Shown here: positions 1-6,464 of the stretch, in pieces
Layout: every line of letters starts with the position of its first letter
Position numbering within the stretch: the first letter of the stretch is position 1
DNA from: an uncultured Collinsella sp.
Lineage (GTDB): Bacteria; Actinomycetota; Coriobacteriia; Coriobacteriales; Coriobacteriaceae
Direction of reading: 5' to 3'
Length of the DNA: 19,335 bases
NCBI GenBank assembly: GCA_900545605.1
Contig: UQZL01000035.1
Coordinates: forward strand, 1 to 19,335
Program-made: the position numbers and the translations under genes
The notes under the pieces: generated by a model
Databases searched by the model: none
What the model was told of the DNA's origin: nothing
What the model saw: the letters and a program-made list of their open reading frames with translations, nothing else

Positions 1-676
1 TTGAAGGCTCGGACGTGGGCTCCGGTTCGCCAAACGGCAACGAGGGCTGCACCACGCCGCCCGGAAGCTTGGCCTCCGGCTTAGGCTCGCCCAGCAACTT
101 GCCGCGACGGCGGCGAGCCGGCTTCTCGGCCTCACGCGCGGCCTCGGCAGCCGCCTCGCGCGCCTTCTCGGCAACAAACGCCGCTGCCGAGGTATCGAGC
201 TGCACCGTTGCGTGCGTGCGGGCGGGCGCGGCGACCTCGCCGGCATGCATCACGATGACGCCGCAGGTGCTCGTCTTAACGAACTCGACCATCTTGGGAT
301 CAGTGAAGCCCGTCACGTCGTTGACGATCGAGGCGCCGCAGCGCACGGCCGCCTTGGCAACCGCCACATGACGCGTGTCGATCGAGACGATGGCGCCCTC
401 CTTGGCCAGCGCGCGCACCACGGGCAGCACGCGGCGAGCCTCCTCGTCGGGGTTGACCGGGGTAAAGCCGGGGCGCGTGGACTCGCCGCCCACGTCGATG
501 ATGTCGGCGCCGGCGTCGAGCATCGCCAGGCCGTACTCGATGGCGGCATCGGGGTCGAAGTGCTCCCCGCCATCGCTAAACGAATCGGGCGTCACGTTGA
601 GGACGCCCATGATGCGCGGACGGTCAAAGCTGAGCTCGTACTTTCCGCAGCGCCATGTCTTGCTGTCGTTCGCCAT
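1..676 (-). CDS. folP: Dihydropteroate synthase, partial (C-terminal end beyond window)
   Basis: Condenses p-aminobenzoate with dihydropterin pyrophosphate to dihydropteroate in cytoplasmic folate synthesis; it is the sulfonamide target. Start ATG at 676 has an AGGAGG Shine-Dalgarno at 683-688, six bases upstream. The visible 225 residues carry the family signature MGVLNVTPDSFSDGG (residues 23-37), the pterin-site stretch DVGGESTRPG (61-70), SIDTR (98-102) and VNDVTG (118-123), in the usual order of the TIM barrel. After VMHAG (142-146) the usual Met-His-x-x-Gly-x-Pro segment is not followed by normal barrel sequence. Instead there is an Ala/Glu-rich helix-like stretch, four arginines in a row and a Pro/Glu-rich stretch that is still open at the window edge. 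The rest of the barrel, if present, lies outside. The upstream gene on the same strand is a sirtuin, 95 bp away. Family assignment is very secure; completeness cannot be judged. Confidence 0.95.
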   Translation of the reverse strand, partial: MANDSKTWRCGKYELSFDRPRIMGVLNVTPDSFSDGGEHFDPDAAIEYGLAMLDAGADIIDVGGESTRPGFTPVNPDEEARRVLPVVRALAKEGAIVSIDTRHVAVAKAAVRCGASIVNDVTGFTDPKMVEFVKTSTCGVIVMHAGEVAAPARTHATVQLDTSAAAFVAEKAREAAAEAAREAEKPARRRRGKLLGEPKPEAKLPGGVVQPSLPFGEPEPTSEPS

Positions 677-698
677 GAACATCCTCCTAAAATGCCCA

Positions 699-726
699 CG
701 CCGCCGAGCTTGGGGAGCTGGCGGCG
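699..726 (-). other. GC-rich hairpin in the folP leader
   Basis: CGCCGCC (699-705) pairs with GGCGGCG (720-726), and AGCT (707-710) with AGCT (716-719). It lies between the sirtuin stop and the folP Shine-Dalgarno, 11 bp before the latter. On the minus strand it is not followed by a real U-run (only CATTTTAG), so it is a weak terminator at best. It could be a leader structure or a partial terminator for the sirtuin gene. Confidence 0.4.
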
Positions 727-751
727 GGGTCGCTTTGCACTCAGTCTTTCT

Positions 752-757
752 ATTGTA
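752..757 (-). promoter_or_regulatory. Candidate -10 box for folP
   Basis: On the minus strand the bases read TACAAT, one mismatch from TATAAT, about 75 bp before the folP start and just after an alternating CG run (761-770). No convincing -35 box is seen at 17 bp spacing. This is weak evidence; folP may equally be read through from the sirtuin gene. Confidence 0.3.
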
Positions 758-771
758 TCCGCGCGCGCGGG

Positions 772-1524
772 CTAGAACGCAAACGCGGCCGCGATGTCGC
801 AAGAAATCAGCAGGTCGGCATTTGCATCCTGATCGGTGGGAGCAAGATTGCATATAGCCAGCGTATCGCCGGTAAAGTATCGCGTAAGGCCTGCCGCCGG
901 ATACACCACGAGCGAGGTCCCGCCTACAATGAGGGCATCGGCCGCGGCGATGGCGGCAACGGCACCGGTCAACACATGCTCGTCGAGCGGCTCTTCGTAG
1001 AGCACTACATCGGGCTTGATGCGGCCGCCGCACGCGGGGCACGCAGGCACGCCCGCGGCATCCTCGTGCTCGCGCGAGCAAATCCACTCGGCGCTATAGA
1101 CCGCGCCGCACGACTGGCAGATATTGCGGTGGACCGAGCCATGCAGCTCGAACACGCGCTGCGAGCCGGCCGCCTGGTGCAGGCCGTCGATGTTTTGCGT
1201 CACCACGGCACTGAGCTTGCCCGCGCGTTCCAGCTCGGCCAGCTTGGTGTGGCAGCGATTAGGCTTGGCGCCAGGCGCGATCATCTTGGTGCGGTAAAAG
1301 TCGAAGAACTCGGCCGGGTGTGCCTTGTAAAAGCTGTGCGAGAGCATGGTCTCGGGCGGATAGGAAAACTGCTGGTGATACAGGCCGTCCACGCTGCGGA
1401 AATCGGGAATGCCGCTTGCCGTGGAAACGCCCGCGCCGCCAAAGAACACCACGCGCTCGTGGGTATTGAACAGCTCCGCCAGCGCGGCGGAGGCCTGCTT
1501 GGGATCTGTTATCGCTTGCGTCAT
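772..1524 (-). CDS. NAD-dependent protein deacylase, sirtuin (Sir2) family
   Basis: Removes acetyl or similar groups from protein lysines, using NAD+ and releasing nicotinamide and O-acetyl-ADP-ribose; cytoplasmic. The start was set at 1524 because a GGAGG at 1531-1535 sits six bases upstream; an in-frame start 17 codons earlier has no such site. The 250 residues carry GAGVSTASGIPDFRS (30-44, NAD binding), TQNIDGLHQ (109-117), the catalytic His in FELHG (His128), zinc cysteines 136, 139, 162 and 165, and GGTSLVVYPA (201-210). This is a full-length bacterial sirtuin and resembles the class U type typified by Thermotoga Sir2. The Tyr-x-x-Arg pair of desuccinylase-type sirtuins is not evident (the region reads FYRTK, 76-80), so deacetylation is the likelier activity. 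Divergently oriented to the exonuclease III gene; no partner enzyme is adjacent. Confidence 0.94.
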   Translation of the reverse strand: MTQAITDPKQASAALAELFNTHERVVFFGGAGVSTASGIPDFRSVDGLYHQQFSYPPETMLSHSFYKAHPAEFFDFYRTKMIAPGAKPNRCHTKLAELERAGKLSAVVTQNIDGLHQAAGSQRVFELHGSVHRNICQSCGAVYSAEWICSREHEDAAGVPACPACGGRIKPDVVLYEEPLDEHVLTGAVAAIAAADALIVGGTSLVVYPAAGLTRYFTGDTLAICNLAPTDQDANADLLISCDIAAAFAF

Positions 1525-1530
1525 GTTTGT

Positions 1531-1535
1531 CCTCC
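1531..1535 (-). promoter_or_regulatory. Shine-Dalgarno fixing the sirtuin start
   Basis: GGAGG on the minus strand, six bases before ATG at 1524. It lies inside the longer open frame and argues for the downstream start. Confidence 0.75.
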
Positions 1536-1659
1536 GTCCATGTTGGTCGGGCAGCGTTGAGCGACGTCCCAGCATGCGTCCTTTAAGTCAGCATGCGCGG
1601 AGCCCACCCCGCCCCTGTTGCGCTAATCTTAAGCCTGCCAACCCCGTCGAAAGGACACC

Positions 1660-2478
1660 ATGCCTCAGACTTACACTTTCGCCTCGTGGAACGTCAACGG
1701 CCTGCGCGCCGTGCTCAAAAAGGACCCGAGCTTTATCCAGATCGCGCAAGAACTCGACGTCGATATCCTGGCGCTGCAAGAGACCAAGCTGCAAGAAGGC
1801 CAGGTTGATATTGACCTGCCCGGCTATCACCAAACCTGGAGCTACGCCGAGCGTAAAGGCTATTCGGGCACTGCGGTCTTTAGCCGCCAGGAACCGCTGC
1901 GCGTGCTGCACGCCGACGCGCTGCTACCCTACGCCGGCGAGGGCGAGGCGACCGTACTCGTCGCCCAAGCCGCAACCGAGGGCCGCGTCTGCGCGCTCGA
2001 GTTCGACAAATTCTGGTTTGTGGATGTCTACACTCCCAACGCGCAAAACGAACTCGCCCGCATCGACGTGCGCATGGCCTGGGATGATGCCTATCGCGGC
2101 TTTTTGAGCGCGCTCGAGCGCGAGACCGGCAAACCCGTCGTGACCTGCGGCGACTTTAACGTTGCGCACGAGGAGATCGACCTTAAGAACCCCAAGTCCA
2201 ACCGCGGCAACGCAGGCTTTTCGGACGAGGAGCGCGGCAAGTTTACCGAACTGCTCAACGCCGGCTTTACCGATACCTGGCGCGCGGCAAACCCCGACGT
2301 CGAGAGCGTTTACAGCTGGTGGAGCTACCGCTTTAATGCCCGCAAGAACAACGCCGGCTGGCGCATCGACTACTTCCTGGTAAGCGACGCAATCGCCGCC
2401 AACGTTCGCGACACCGGTATCCGTGGCGACATCTTCGGCAGCGACCACTGCCCTGTCACCCTCACGCTAGAGCTCTAG
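1660..2478 (+). CDS. xthA: Exodeoxyribonuclease III (AP endonuclease, ExoIII/ExoA type)
   Basis: Base-excision repair enzyme that cleaves the backbone at abasic sites and removes 3' blocking groups or degrades 3' ends of duplex DNA. The 272 residues match the usual size. Visible motifs of the exonuclease-endonuclease-phosphatase fold are WNVNGLR (10-16, metal-binding Asn11), LQETK with the catalytic Glu41, VDVYTPN with Tyr124, GDFNVAH with Asp165 and Asn167, WRIDYF (234-239) and the final SDHCP with Asp262 and His263. The start follows AAGGA at 1651-1655. The gene stands alone on the plus strand, divergent from the sirtuin and convergent with the ECF S component; a strong hairpin with T-run at 2622-2651 ends it. 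Confidence 0.95.
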   Translation: MPQTYTFASWNVNGLRAVLKKDPSFIQIAQELDVDILALQETKLQEGQVDIDLPGYHQTWSYAERKGYSGTAVFSRQEPLRVLHADALLPYAGEGEATVLVAQAATEGRVCALEFDKFWFVDVYTPNAQNELARIDVRMAWDDAYRGFLSALERETGKPVVTCGDFNVAHEEIDLKNPKSNRGNAGFSDEERGKFTELLNAGFTDTWRAANPDVESVYSWWSYRFNARKNNAGWRIDYFLVSDAIAANVRDTGIRGDIFGSDHCPVTLTLEL

Positions 2479-2554
2479 CCCCCAAATGATCCCCCGGGGA
2501 CGAAGGAATACGGATCACTTTTGCCCACGCAAGGGCGCCCGCGTGACCCCGTCC

Positions 2555-2714
2555 GCCACGAAACCAGCCCATCTACTACGTTTAAGCCACTACCCTCAAC
2601 CACAGCGAACAACGCAAAAAGAAAACCGCAGGTAGAAAGCCTGCGGTTTTTCATAAAACGCGGTCATGGTCGGGGGTATCAAGCTAAACGTAGTAGATGG
2701 GCCAGTTTCGTGGC
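2555..2714. repeat. Large inverted-repeat element 1, terminator at its centre
   Basis: Left arm 2555-2584 and right arm 2685-2714 are reverse complements over 30 bp with two mismatches. The inner part of the arm reads CATCTACTACGTTTA. The midpoint of the arms (about 2634.5) coincides with the midpoint of the terminator hairpin at 2622-2651. No open frame of substance lies inside and no clear target-site duplication flanks it. It may be a MITE-like or REP-like element, or a large structured 3' region. The pairing is read directly; the nature is inferred. Confidence 0.8.
2622..2651. terminator. Bidirectional rho-independent terminator downstream of xthA
   Basis: AAAACCGCAGG (2622-2632) pairs perfectly with CCTGCGGTTTT (2640-2650) around a 7-base loop. 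On the plus strand it is followed by T; on the minus strand it is followed by TTTTCTTTTT, so it can serve xthA and the converging ECF operon. It lies about 140 bp after the xthA stop. Confidence 0.85.
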
Positions 2715-2809
2715 AAGCGCCGTCAACTGATTTCCTGGGGACATCTGGAGACGGAAGAAAATGGATCAATTTGGCTCTCTGGGGGCCACGATGCCCGTCG
2801 TATCAGCCG

Positions 2810-2977
2810 GCCATTCCAAAACTATGCCGGTTTACGGGGCTGAATCGCGAACCCCCAACCATACACAATTCCGAGATAATAAAACCGCAGGTGAACGGCT
2901 TGCTCTATTTCGGAAAAAACTGGTATGGTCTGCCTGTGCTAATCTAGCCCCGTAAACCGGCATAGTTTTAAAATGGC
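2810..2977. repeat. Large inverted-repeat element 2, nested stem
   Basis: The outer arms are 2818-2841 and 2946-2969, a perfect 24 bp inverted repeat containing TATGCCGGTTTACGGGG. They extend, after a 2-base mismatch, through GCCATT (2810-2815) and AATGGC (2972-2977). Inside, shorter complementary pairs keep the same nesting: ACCATAC with GTATGGT and TTCCGA with TCGGAA. The centre reads AAAACCGCAGGT (2880-2891), the same 12 bases as the left side of the element 1 terminator. It lies 39 bp past the stop of the S-component gene on the minus strand. No protein-coding sequence is recognised in it. Confidence 0.8.
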
Positions 2978-3016
2978 ACTTTAGCAGTATTGATTCCCGC
3001 CTCGGCGCAACTAGCC

Positions 3017-3730
3017 CTACAGTCCGTATTTCACGACGACGCGGTTGATGCGACGGCACCAAGGCTTGTACAAGGCAGCCAAAAACACGCAGGTCGCAAG
3101 ACCGTGTGTGATATCGAACGGCACTGCCGTGGCAAGACGCGCCACGGCACCCGCCCAAGTAAGCGGCTGTACAAACCCAATGATGTCATACGCGTTGATC
3201 ACCACGCCGTACAGCAAACCCGAAGCAAAGCCGTAGGTCAGTAGCGCCGGCATGCGCACGGTGCCATCGGCGCGGTCGAACGCACCCGCATGCGCCAGCG
3301 CACCGCCAACATAGCCAACCAGGCCCCAGGCATACATCTGCCATGGCGTCCACATGCCCTGCCCAAAAAAGAAATTGCTGGTCAGCGCCGCCAGCGCGCC
3401 AACCATAAAACCATTGCGGCGACCAAGCGTCGCCCCCGCGATAATGGCGATGGCGCTCACCGGTTTAAAGTCGGGAATGGGCCCAAACAGGATGCGCCCC
3501 GCCGCCGCCAGCGCCGCCAGCACCAGCGTGGGCATAATCTGGCGCAAACCCGGACGAGATGCCTCGTAACCCGCAAAGAACAGTGCAAGCACCAGCGCCA
3601 CCACGACAAGCATGGCAAGCGCCGCCTGCTCAACGCCCGCCAGCAACGCCGCTGCCATCACCGCCGGCACCGCCAACAACAGCGGGATCTCCAGTTTTGT
3701 GAGTAAACGCGAGAAACGACAGTCCGTCAT
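3017..3730 (-). CDS. ECF transporter S (substrate-binding) component
   Basis: Small membrane protein that binds a micronutrient and docks on the ECF module (T plus ATPases) for uptake. The start was set at 3730 because the ATPase gene upstream ends at 3735, leaving 4 bp; the longer frame from 3805 would overlap the ATPase C-terminus. About 237 residues with roughly six hydrophobic segments. The conserved block FGPIPDFKPVSAIAIIAGA followed by NFFFGQGMWTPWQMYAWG is typical of an ECF S-component group that includes proteins linked to cobalamin-type substrates (CbrT or CblT-like). No riboswitch or biosynthetic neighbour fixes the substrate here, so vitamin specificity remains open. It is the last gene of a three-gene operon in the order T, A-A, S. 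Confidence 0.85.
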   Translation of the reverse strand: MTDCRFSRLLTKLEIPLLLAVPAVMAAALLAGVEQAALAMLVVVALVLALFFAGYEASRPGLRQIMPTLVLAALAAAGRILFGPIPDFKPVSAIAIIAGATLGRRNGFMVGALAALTSNFFFGQGMWTPWQMYAWGLVGYVGGALAHAGAFDRADGTVRMPALLTYGFASGLLYGVVINAYDIIGFVQPLTWAGAVARLATAVPFDITHGLATCVFLAALYKPWCRRINRVVVKYGL

Positions 3731-3734
3731 CCCA

Positions 3735-5378
3735 TCACGCCCTATAGAACACGTTGTCGGCAAAGAAGTCGGCCGGGGGCTCCATGCAGGCAATCTCGCC
3801 GTCAAACATCATGGCGACGTCGTCGGCTACCTGCTCGGCAAAGTCCAAATCGTGCGTAGCCATGATGACGGTGCCGCCAGCCTTCGCATGGTCACGCAGG
3901 GCGCGGGCGATAATGCGGCGGCTGAACAGGTCTAGACCCTTGGTGGGCTCATCGAGCAATAGCAGTTCGGGGCCGATTAGCAGCAGTTTTGCCAATGCAA
4001 GCAGTTGACGCTGCCCGCCCGAAAGATCGTACGGATGGCGCCCATCCAGACCCGACAGCCCCAAGCTCGCCGCACGCTCCCGCGCCAAGTTCTCGTCATA
4101 TCCGCAGGTCGAGGCCCATTCCATCAGCTCGTCGCACACCGTCTCGGCAACCAGCAATGCTTTGGGATTCTGAGGCAGCAGCGCCGCCGAGGCCGCTCCG
4201 CGCATCATGCGGCCGTGCTGCAGCTTGGCGGTCTTCGCCAGCACCGAAAGCATTGTCGACTTGCCGCAGCCGTTACCGCCCACAACCGCATGCACCGCGC
4301 CAGCCGAAAACGACGCATCGAGCCCGCGCAGCACCCAGCCGGACGCTCGATCGTAGCGAAACCAGCCTTCCGACAGGGTGGTAGCCGACCCGCCGTGCAT
4401 TTTTTGGAGTATTCTGCTTCCATCCGTGCGCGAGAAGGCTTCCGAGCCGTTCTCGAGCGACGTTTGCGCCACAAATTCGGACGATTTGTCCAATTCCGAA
4501 CTTTTTTTCGTGCCCGATACGTCCCCGGGCGGCTCCAGAGAGCCCAAATTGTCCTCACGCCTGCTGAATACTCCGTTTTTTGCACATCGGATGGCACCCC
4601 ACCCCAACATGTCGTCGGAAAACAGCGATTCTCGGCGTCCCAAAGAAGCCATATCCGCCACGTCGCGCACGCGACCGTCCTCAATCCGGTACGCACACGT
4701 CGCATACTCGAGCATCGGCCGCGGTTGATGCGTCGCCACAACAACCGTGCAGCCCAGCTCGCGATTCACACGAAACAGCGCGTGCAGGAAATTCTTCTCG
4801 ACAACGGGATCGAGCTGAGACGTGGGCTCGTCGAGTAGCAGCACACGCGGACGCAGCGCCAAGACGGCGGCAAGCGACAGCAGCTGCTTGCGGCCACCCG
4901 AAAGCGTGTCGGTATCGCGATGAAGCCAATCTTCCAGCCCAAAGAAATAGCTGGTCTCAGCTACGCGACGGCGCATCTCATCACGTGCTAGCCCCAAGTT
5001 TTCCAGGCCAAACGCCATCTCGTGCCACACGGTTTCGCACACGATCTGGTTCTCGGGATCCTGGAACACATAGCCCACGCGCTCCGCCGATGCCCGCACA
5101 TCCATGTCGGCGACGGGCTCGCCCAGCACGCGCAGTTCGCCAGTGCGCTCGCCCGCCGGAGCGATCTCGGGCTTGAGCAGCGACAGCAGCGTCGACTTAC
5201 CCGATCCGGTACCGCCAACAAGCAGCGCAAATGCACCTTGGGGAACAGACCAGTCGAGCCCCTCGAGCACCGCAGCATCAGCATCGGGGTAGGCAAAGCT
5301 CAGGCTCCGCACCTCAATCGCCGGCATATCCGGGCCGCACGCAGCGCCCGACACCGGGCCCCTATCCAACCGAGCCAT
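3735..5378 (-). CDS. ECF transporter ATPase, two ABC domains fused in one chain
   Basis: Energises the ECF uptake complex by ATP hydrolysis on the cytoplasmic face. Domain 1 (about 20-260) has Walker A GGTGSGKST (55-63), Q-loop FQDPENQ (105-111), signature LSGGRKQ (159-165), Walker B LLLDEP (180-185) and H-loop His217. Domain 2 (about 335-545) has GGNGCGKST (367-375), LSGGQRQ (452-458), LLLLDEP (472-478) and His509. Both sites look catalytically intact, so the protein corresponds to EcfA1 plus EcfA2 in one polypeptide. The start at 5378 overlaps the T-component stop as TGATG, which implies translational coupling; a later Met18 is possible. The linker (about residues 265-328) is low in hydrophobics, has unusual codon composition and coincides with an internal 189 bp repeat-bounded element. 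Confidence 0.93.
   Translation of the reverse strand: MARLDRGPVSGAACGPDMPAIEVRSLSFAYPDADAAVLEGLDWSVPQGAFALLVGGTGSGKSTLLSLLKPEIAPAGERTGELRVLGEPVADMDVRASAERVGYVFQDPENQIVCETVWHEMAFGLENLGLARDEMRRRVAETSYFFGLEDWLHRDTDTLSGGRKQLLSLAAVLALRPRVLLLDEPTSQLDPVVEKNFLHALFRVNRELGCTVVVATHQPRPMLEYATCAYRIEDGRVRDVADMASLGRRESLFSDDMLGWGAIRCAKNGVFSRREDNLGSLEPPGDVSGTKKSSELDKSSEFVAQTSLENGSEAFSRTDGSRILQKMHGGSATTLSEGWFRYDRASGWVLRGLDASFSAGAVHAVVGGNGCGKSTMLSVLAKTAKLQHGRMMRGAASAALLPQNPKALLVAETVCDELMEWASTCGYDENLARERAASLGLSGLDGRHPYDLSGGQRQLLALAKLLLIGPELLLLDEPTKGLDLFSRRIIARALRDHAKAGGTVIMATHDLDFAEQVADDVAMMFDGEIACMEPPADFFADNVFYRA
4396..4584. repeat. In-frame palindromic element inside the ECF ATPase linker
   Basis: The element begins and ends with TGCA. 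Next to the ends are GGAGTATTC (4405-4413) and GAATACTCC (4566-4574), an inverted repeat, each separated from the TGCA by a run of six T on the plus strand. Its length is 189 bp, exactly 63 codons, and it lies between the two ABC domains, so the frame is preserved. It also contains an inner palindrome around 4482-4510 and, on the minus strand, a GGGGAC motif. A+T content and homopolymer runs differ from the flanking gene. Boundaries are read from symmetry and are approximate. Confidence 0.6.
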
Positions 5379-6271
5379 CAGCCAAACCTCTTCTCATCAA
5401 TCGCGTGCAACGCGCAAGGCAGCACCATCCAGGCAGCGTACACGACATAGCCCGGCCACGGCGCCGGCACCGAGAGCTGCGGATAAAACGAATACTGTGT
5501 CGTCGCGGTCCATGCCACCGCCACGGCAGCCGCGCCAAACAGCGCAAGCCCCACCAGCGCGGCAACGTCGCCGCGCCCCAGTCGATACCGCGCATACGTC
5601 GTACGACGCGTCGCGGCACCCCACCCGCGCGAGCGCATCGTGTCCGCGCGCTCCAGCGAATCTTCCATGCCCCAGCCCATCAACACGCTCGATGCCCGTA
5701 GGCGCGAACGCACGGGATCGGCCGGCGCGCGACCCGGCACATCAATCGCATCCTGCACCGCCAGTACCGTACGACCGCGGCGCAAAAACTGTGGGATAAG
5801 CCGCATGCACATCGAAATCATGAGCGCGATCACCGGTGCGGCGTTACCCAGAAGCGCAAGCACCTTGTCGTAGCCAAGCATCGACGCCGCAGCCTCAAAC
5901 CACAGTACGCTCGCCACAAACAACCCGCCCATGCACAGGCCGTATACCATACTCTCCAGATACACCGCACGCATGCCAATACGGAACAGCTCCGTCGAGC
6001 CCGAGGCGCTAAACAGCGGATTGAGCACCGCGATAATCAAAATCACCGGCAGCTGCCAGCGAAGCGCCCCCAACGTGCGCGCAGCACCGCGCGTCGCAAG
6101 CCCGTACGCCAGCCCGCCCGCAAGCGACAGCGCGATCAACACCGGTTGCATCGAGAACATGGTGAGCCCCAGCGTCAGTACCATGTAGAGGGCCGGCACC
6201 GCCGGATGCGACATCGAGAATGCCGCGACGGGCTCGCCGCCAAACTCTTCTCGTATGTTGTCCACGGGCAC
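5378..6271 (-). CDS. ECF transporter T (transmembrane coupling) component
   Basis: Membrane scaffold that couples the ATPases to the S component. The 297 residues include several hydrophobic helices (about 25-60, 72-90, 105-130, 143-160, 235-255, 268-285) and the coupling-helix motif ERADTMRSRGWG (207-218), which matches the Ala-x-x-x-Arg-x-Arg-Gly type signature of EcfT and CbiQ proteins that touches the ATPases. The annotated start is a GTG at 6269-6271 preceded by AGGGGA; a second GTG two codons later is possible. The stop overlaps the ATPase start. The 193 bp between this start and glmU, which diverges, should contain both promoters; no riboswitch fold was recognised. Confidence 0.9.
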   Translation of the reverse strand: MPVDNIREEFGGEPVAAFSMSHPAVPALYMVLTLGLTMFSMQPVLIALSLAGGLAYGLATRGAARTLGALRWQLPVILIIAVLNPLFSASGSTELFRIGMRAVYLESMVYGLCMGGLFVASVLWFEAAASMLGYDKVLALLGNAAPVIALMISMCMRLIPQFLRRGRTVLAVQDAIDVPGRAPADPVRSRLRASSVLMGWGMEDSLERADTMRSRGWGAATRRTTYARYRLGRGDVAALVGLALFGAAAVAVAWTATTQYSFYPQLSVPAPWPGYVVYAAWMVLPCALHAIDEKRFG

Positions 6272-6464
6272 CCCCGTCCCCTAGCTCAAACGACGGCTCC
6301 GTAGCACCGCCAACGCCGCACGCAAGCAGCGCAAACGCCACACCAGCGACGCAAGCCTCAACCGCCGCAAACCAATCGTTACGCGCTCATCATATGCCTG
6401 CGGTATCATATTGCGCCGTGTATCGTTTCCAAACACACGTCTCTATAACGTAACAGGAGATCAC
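6272..6464. promoter_or_regulatory. Divergent intergenic region between the ECF operon and glmU
   Basis: 193 bp separate the two divergent starts. On the plus side a weak TATCAT at 6404-6409 could be a -10 box for glmU, without a good -35. On the minus side an open reading stretch with a membrane-like segment and a LLAC lipobox-like word (about 6380-6270) precedes and overlaps the T-component start out of frame, but has no credible start codon. No riboswitch was recognised. Confidence 0.35.
6455..6460 (+). promoter_or_regulatory. Shine-Dalgarno fixing the glmU start
   Basis: AGGAGA four bases before ATG at 6465. An upstream in-frame ATG at 6411 lacks such a site and would add 18 residues unlike the family. 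Confidence 0.8.

Larger units (their letters stand above)
2486..2776 (+). repeat. Pair of degenerate direct copies with GGGGAC...GGATCA...TTT
   Basis: Around 2486-2526 and 2727-2776 the same order of words appears in the same orientation: TGAT or GATTTCC, then GGGGAC, a purine-rich GGA stretch, GGATCA and a T-run followed by GGC or GCC. They lie on either side of inverted-repeat element 1. The first copy is itself partly palindromic (AAATGATCC against GGATCACTTT). The copies are diverged, so the relation is suggestive only. Confidence 0.4.

Noticed and set aside
699..726. Strong terminator for the sirtuin gene
   Set aside because: The stem is good but no U-run follows on the minus strand.
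2666..2947. Short plus-strand frames across the inverted-repeat zone
   Set aside because: They run through palindromic repeats, have no Shine-Dalgarno or recognised similarity, and are explained by the repeats.
2555..2977. Insertion sequence
   Set aside because: There is no transposase frame and no target-site duplication; only palindromic, non-coding elements are seen.
6272..6464. Cobalamin or other riboswitch upstream of the ECF operon
   Set aside because: No conserved riboswitch box or multi-helix junction could be recognised by eye in this region.
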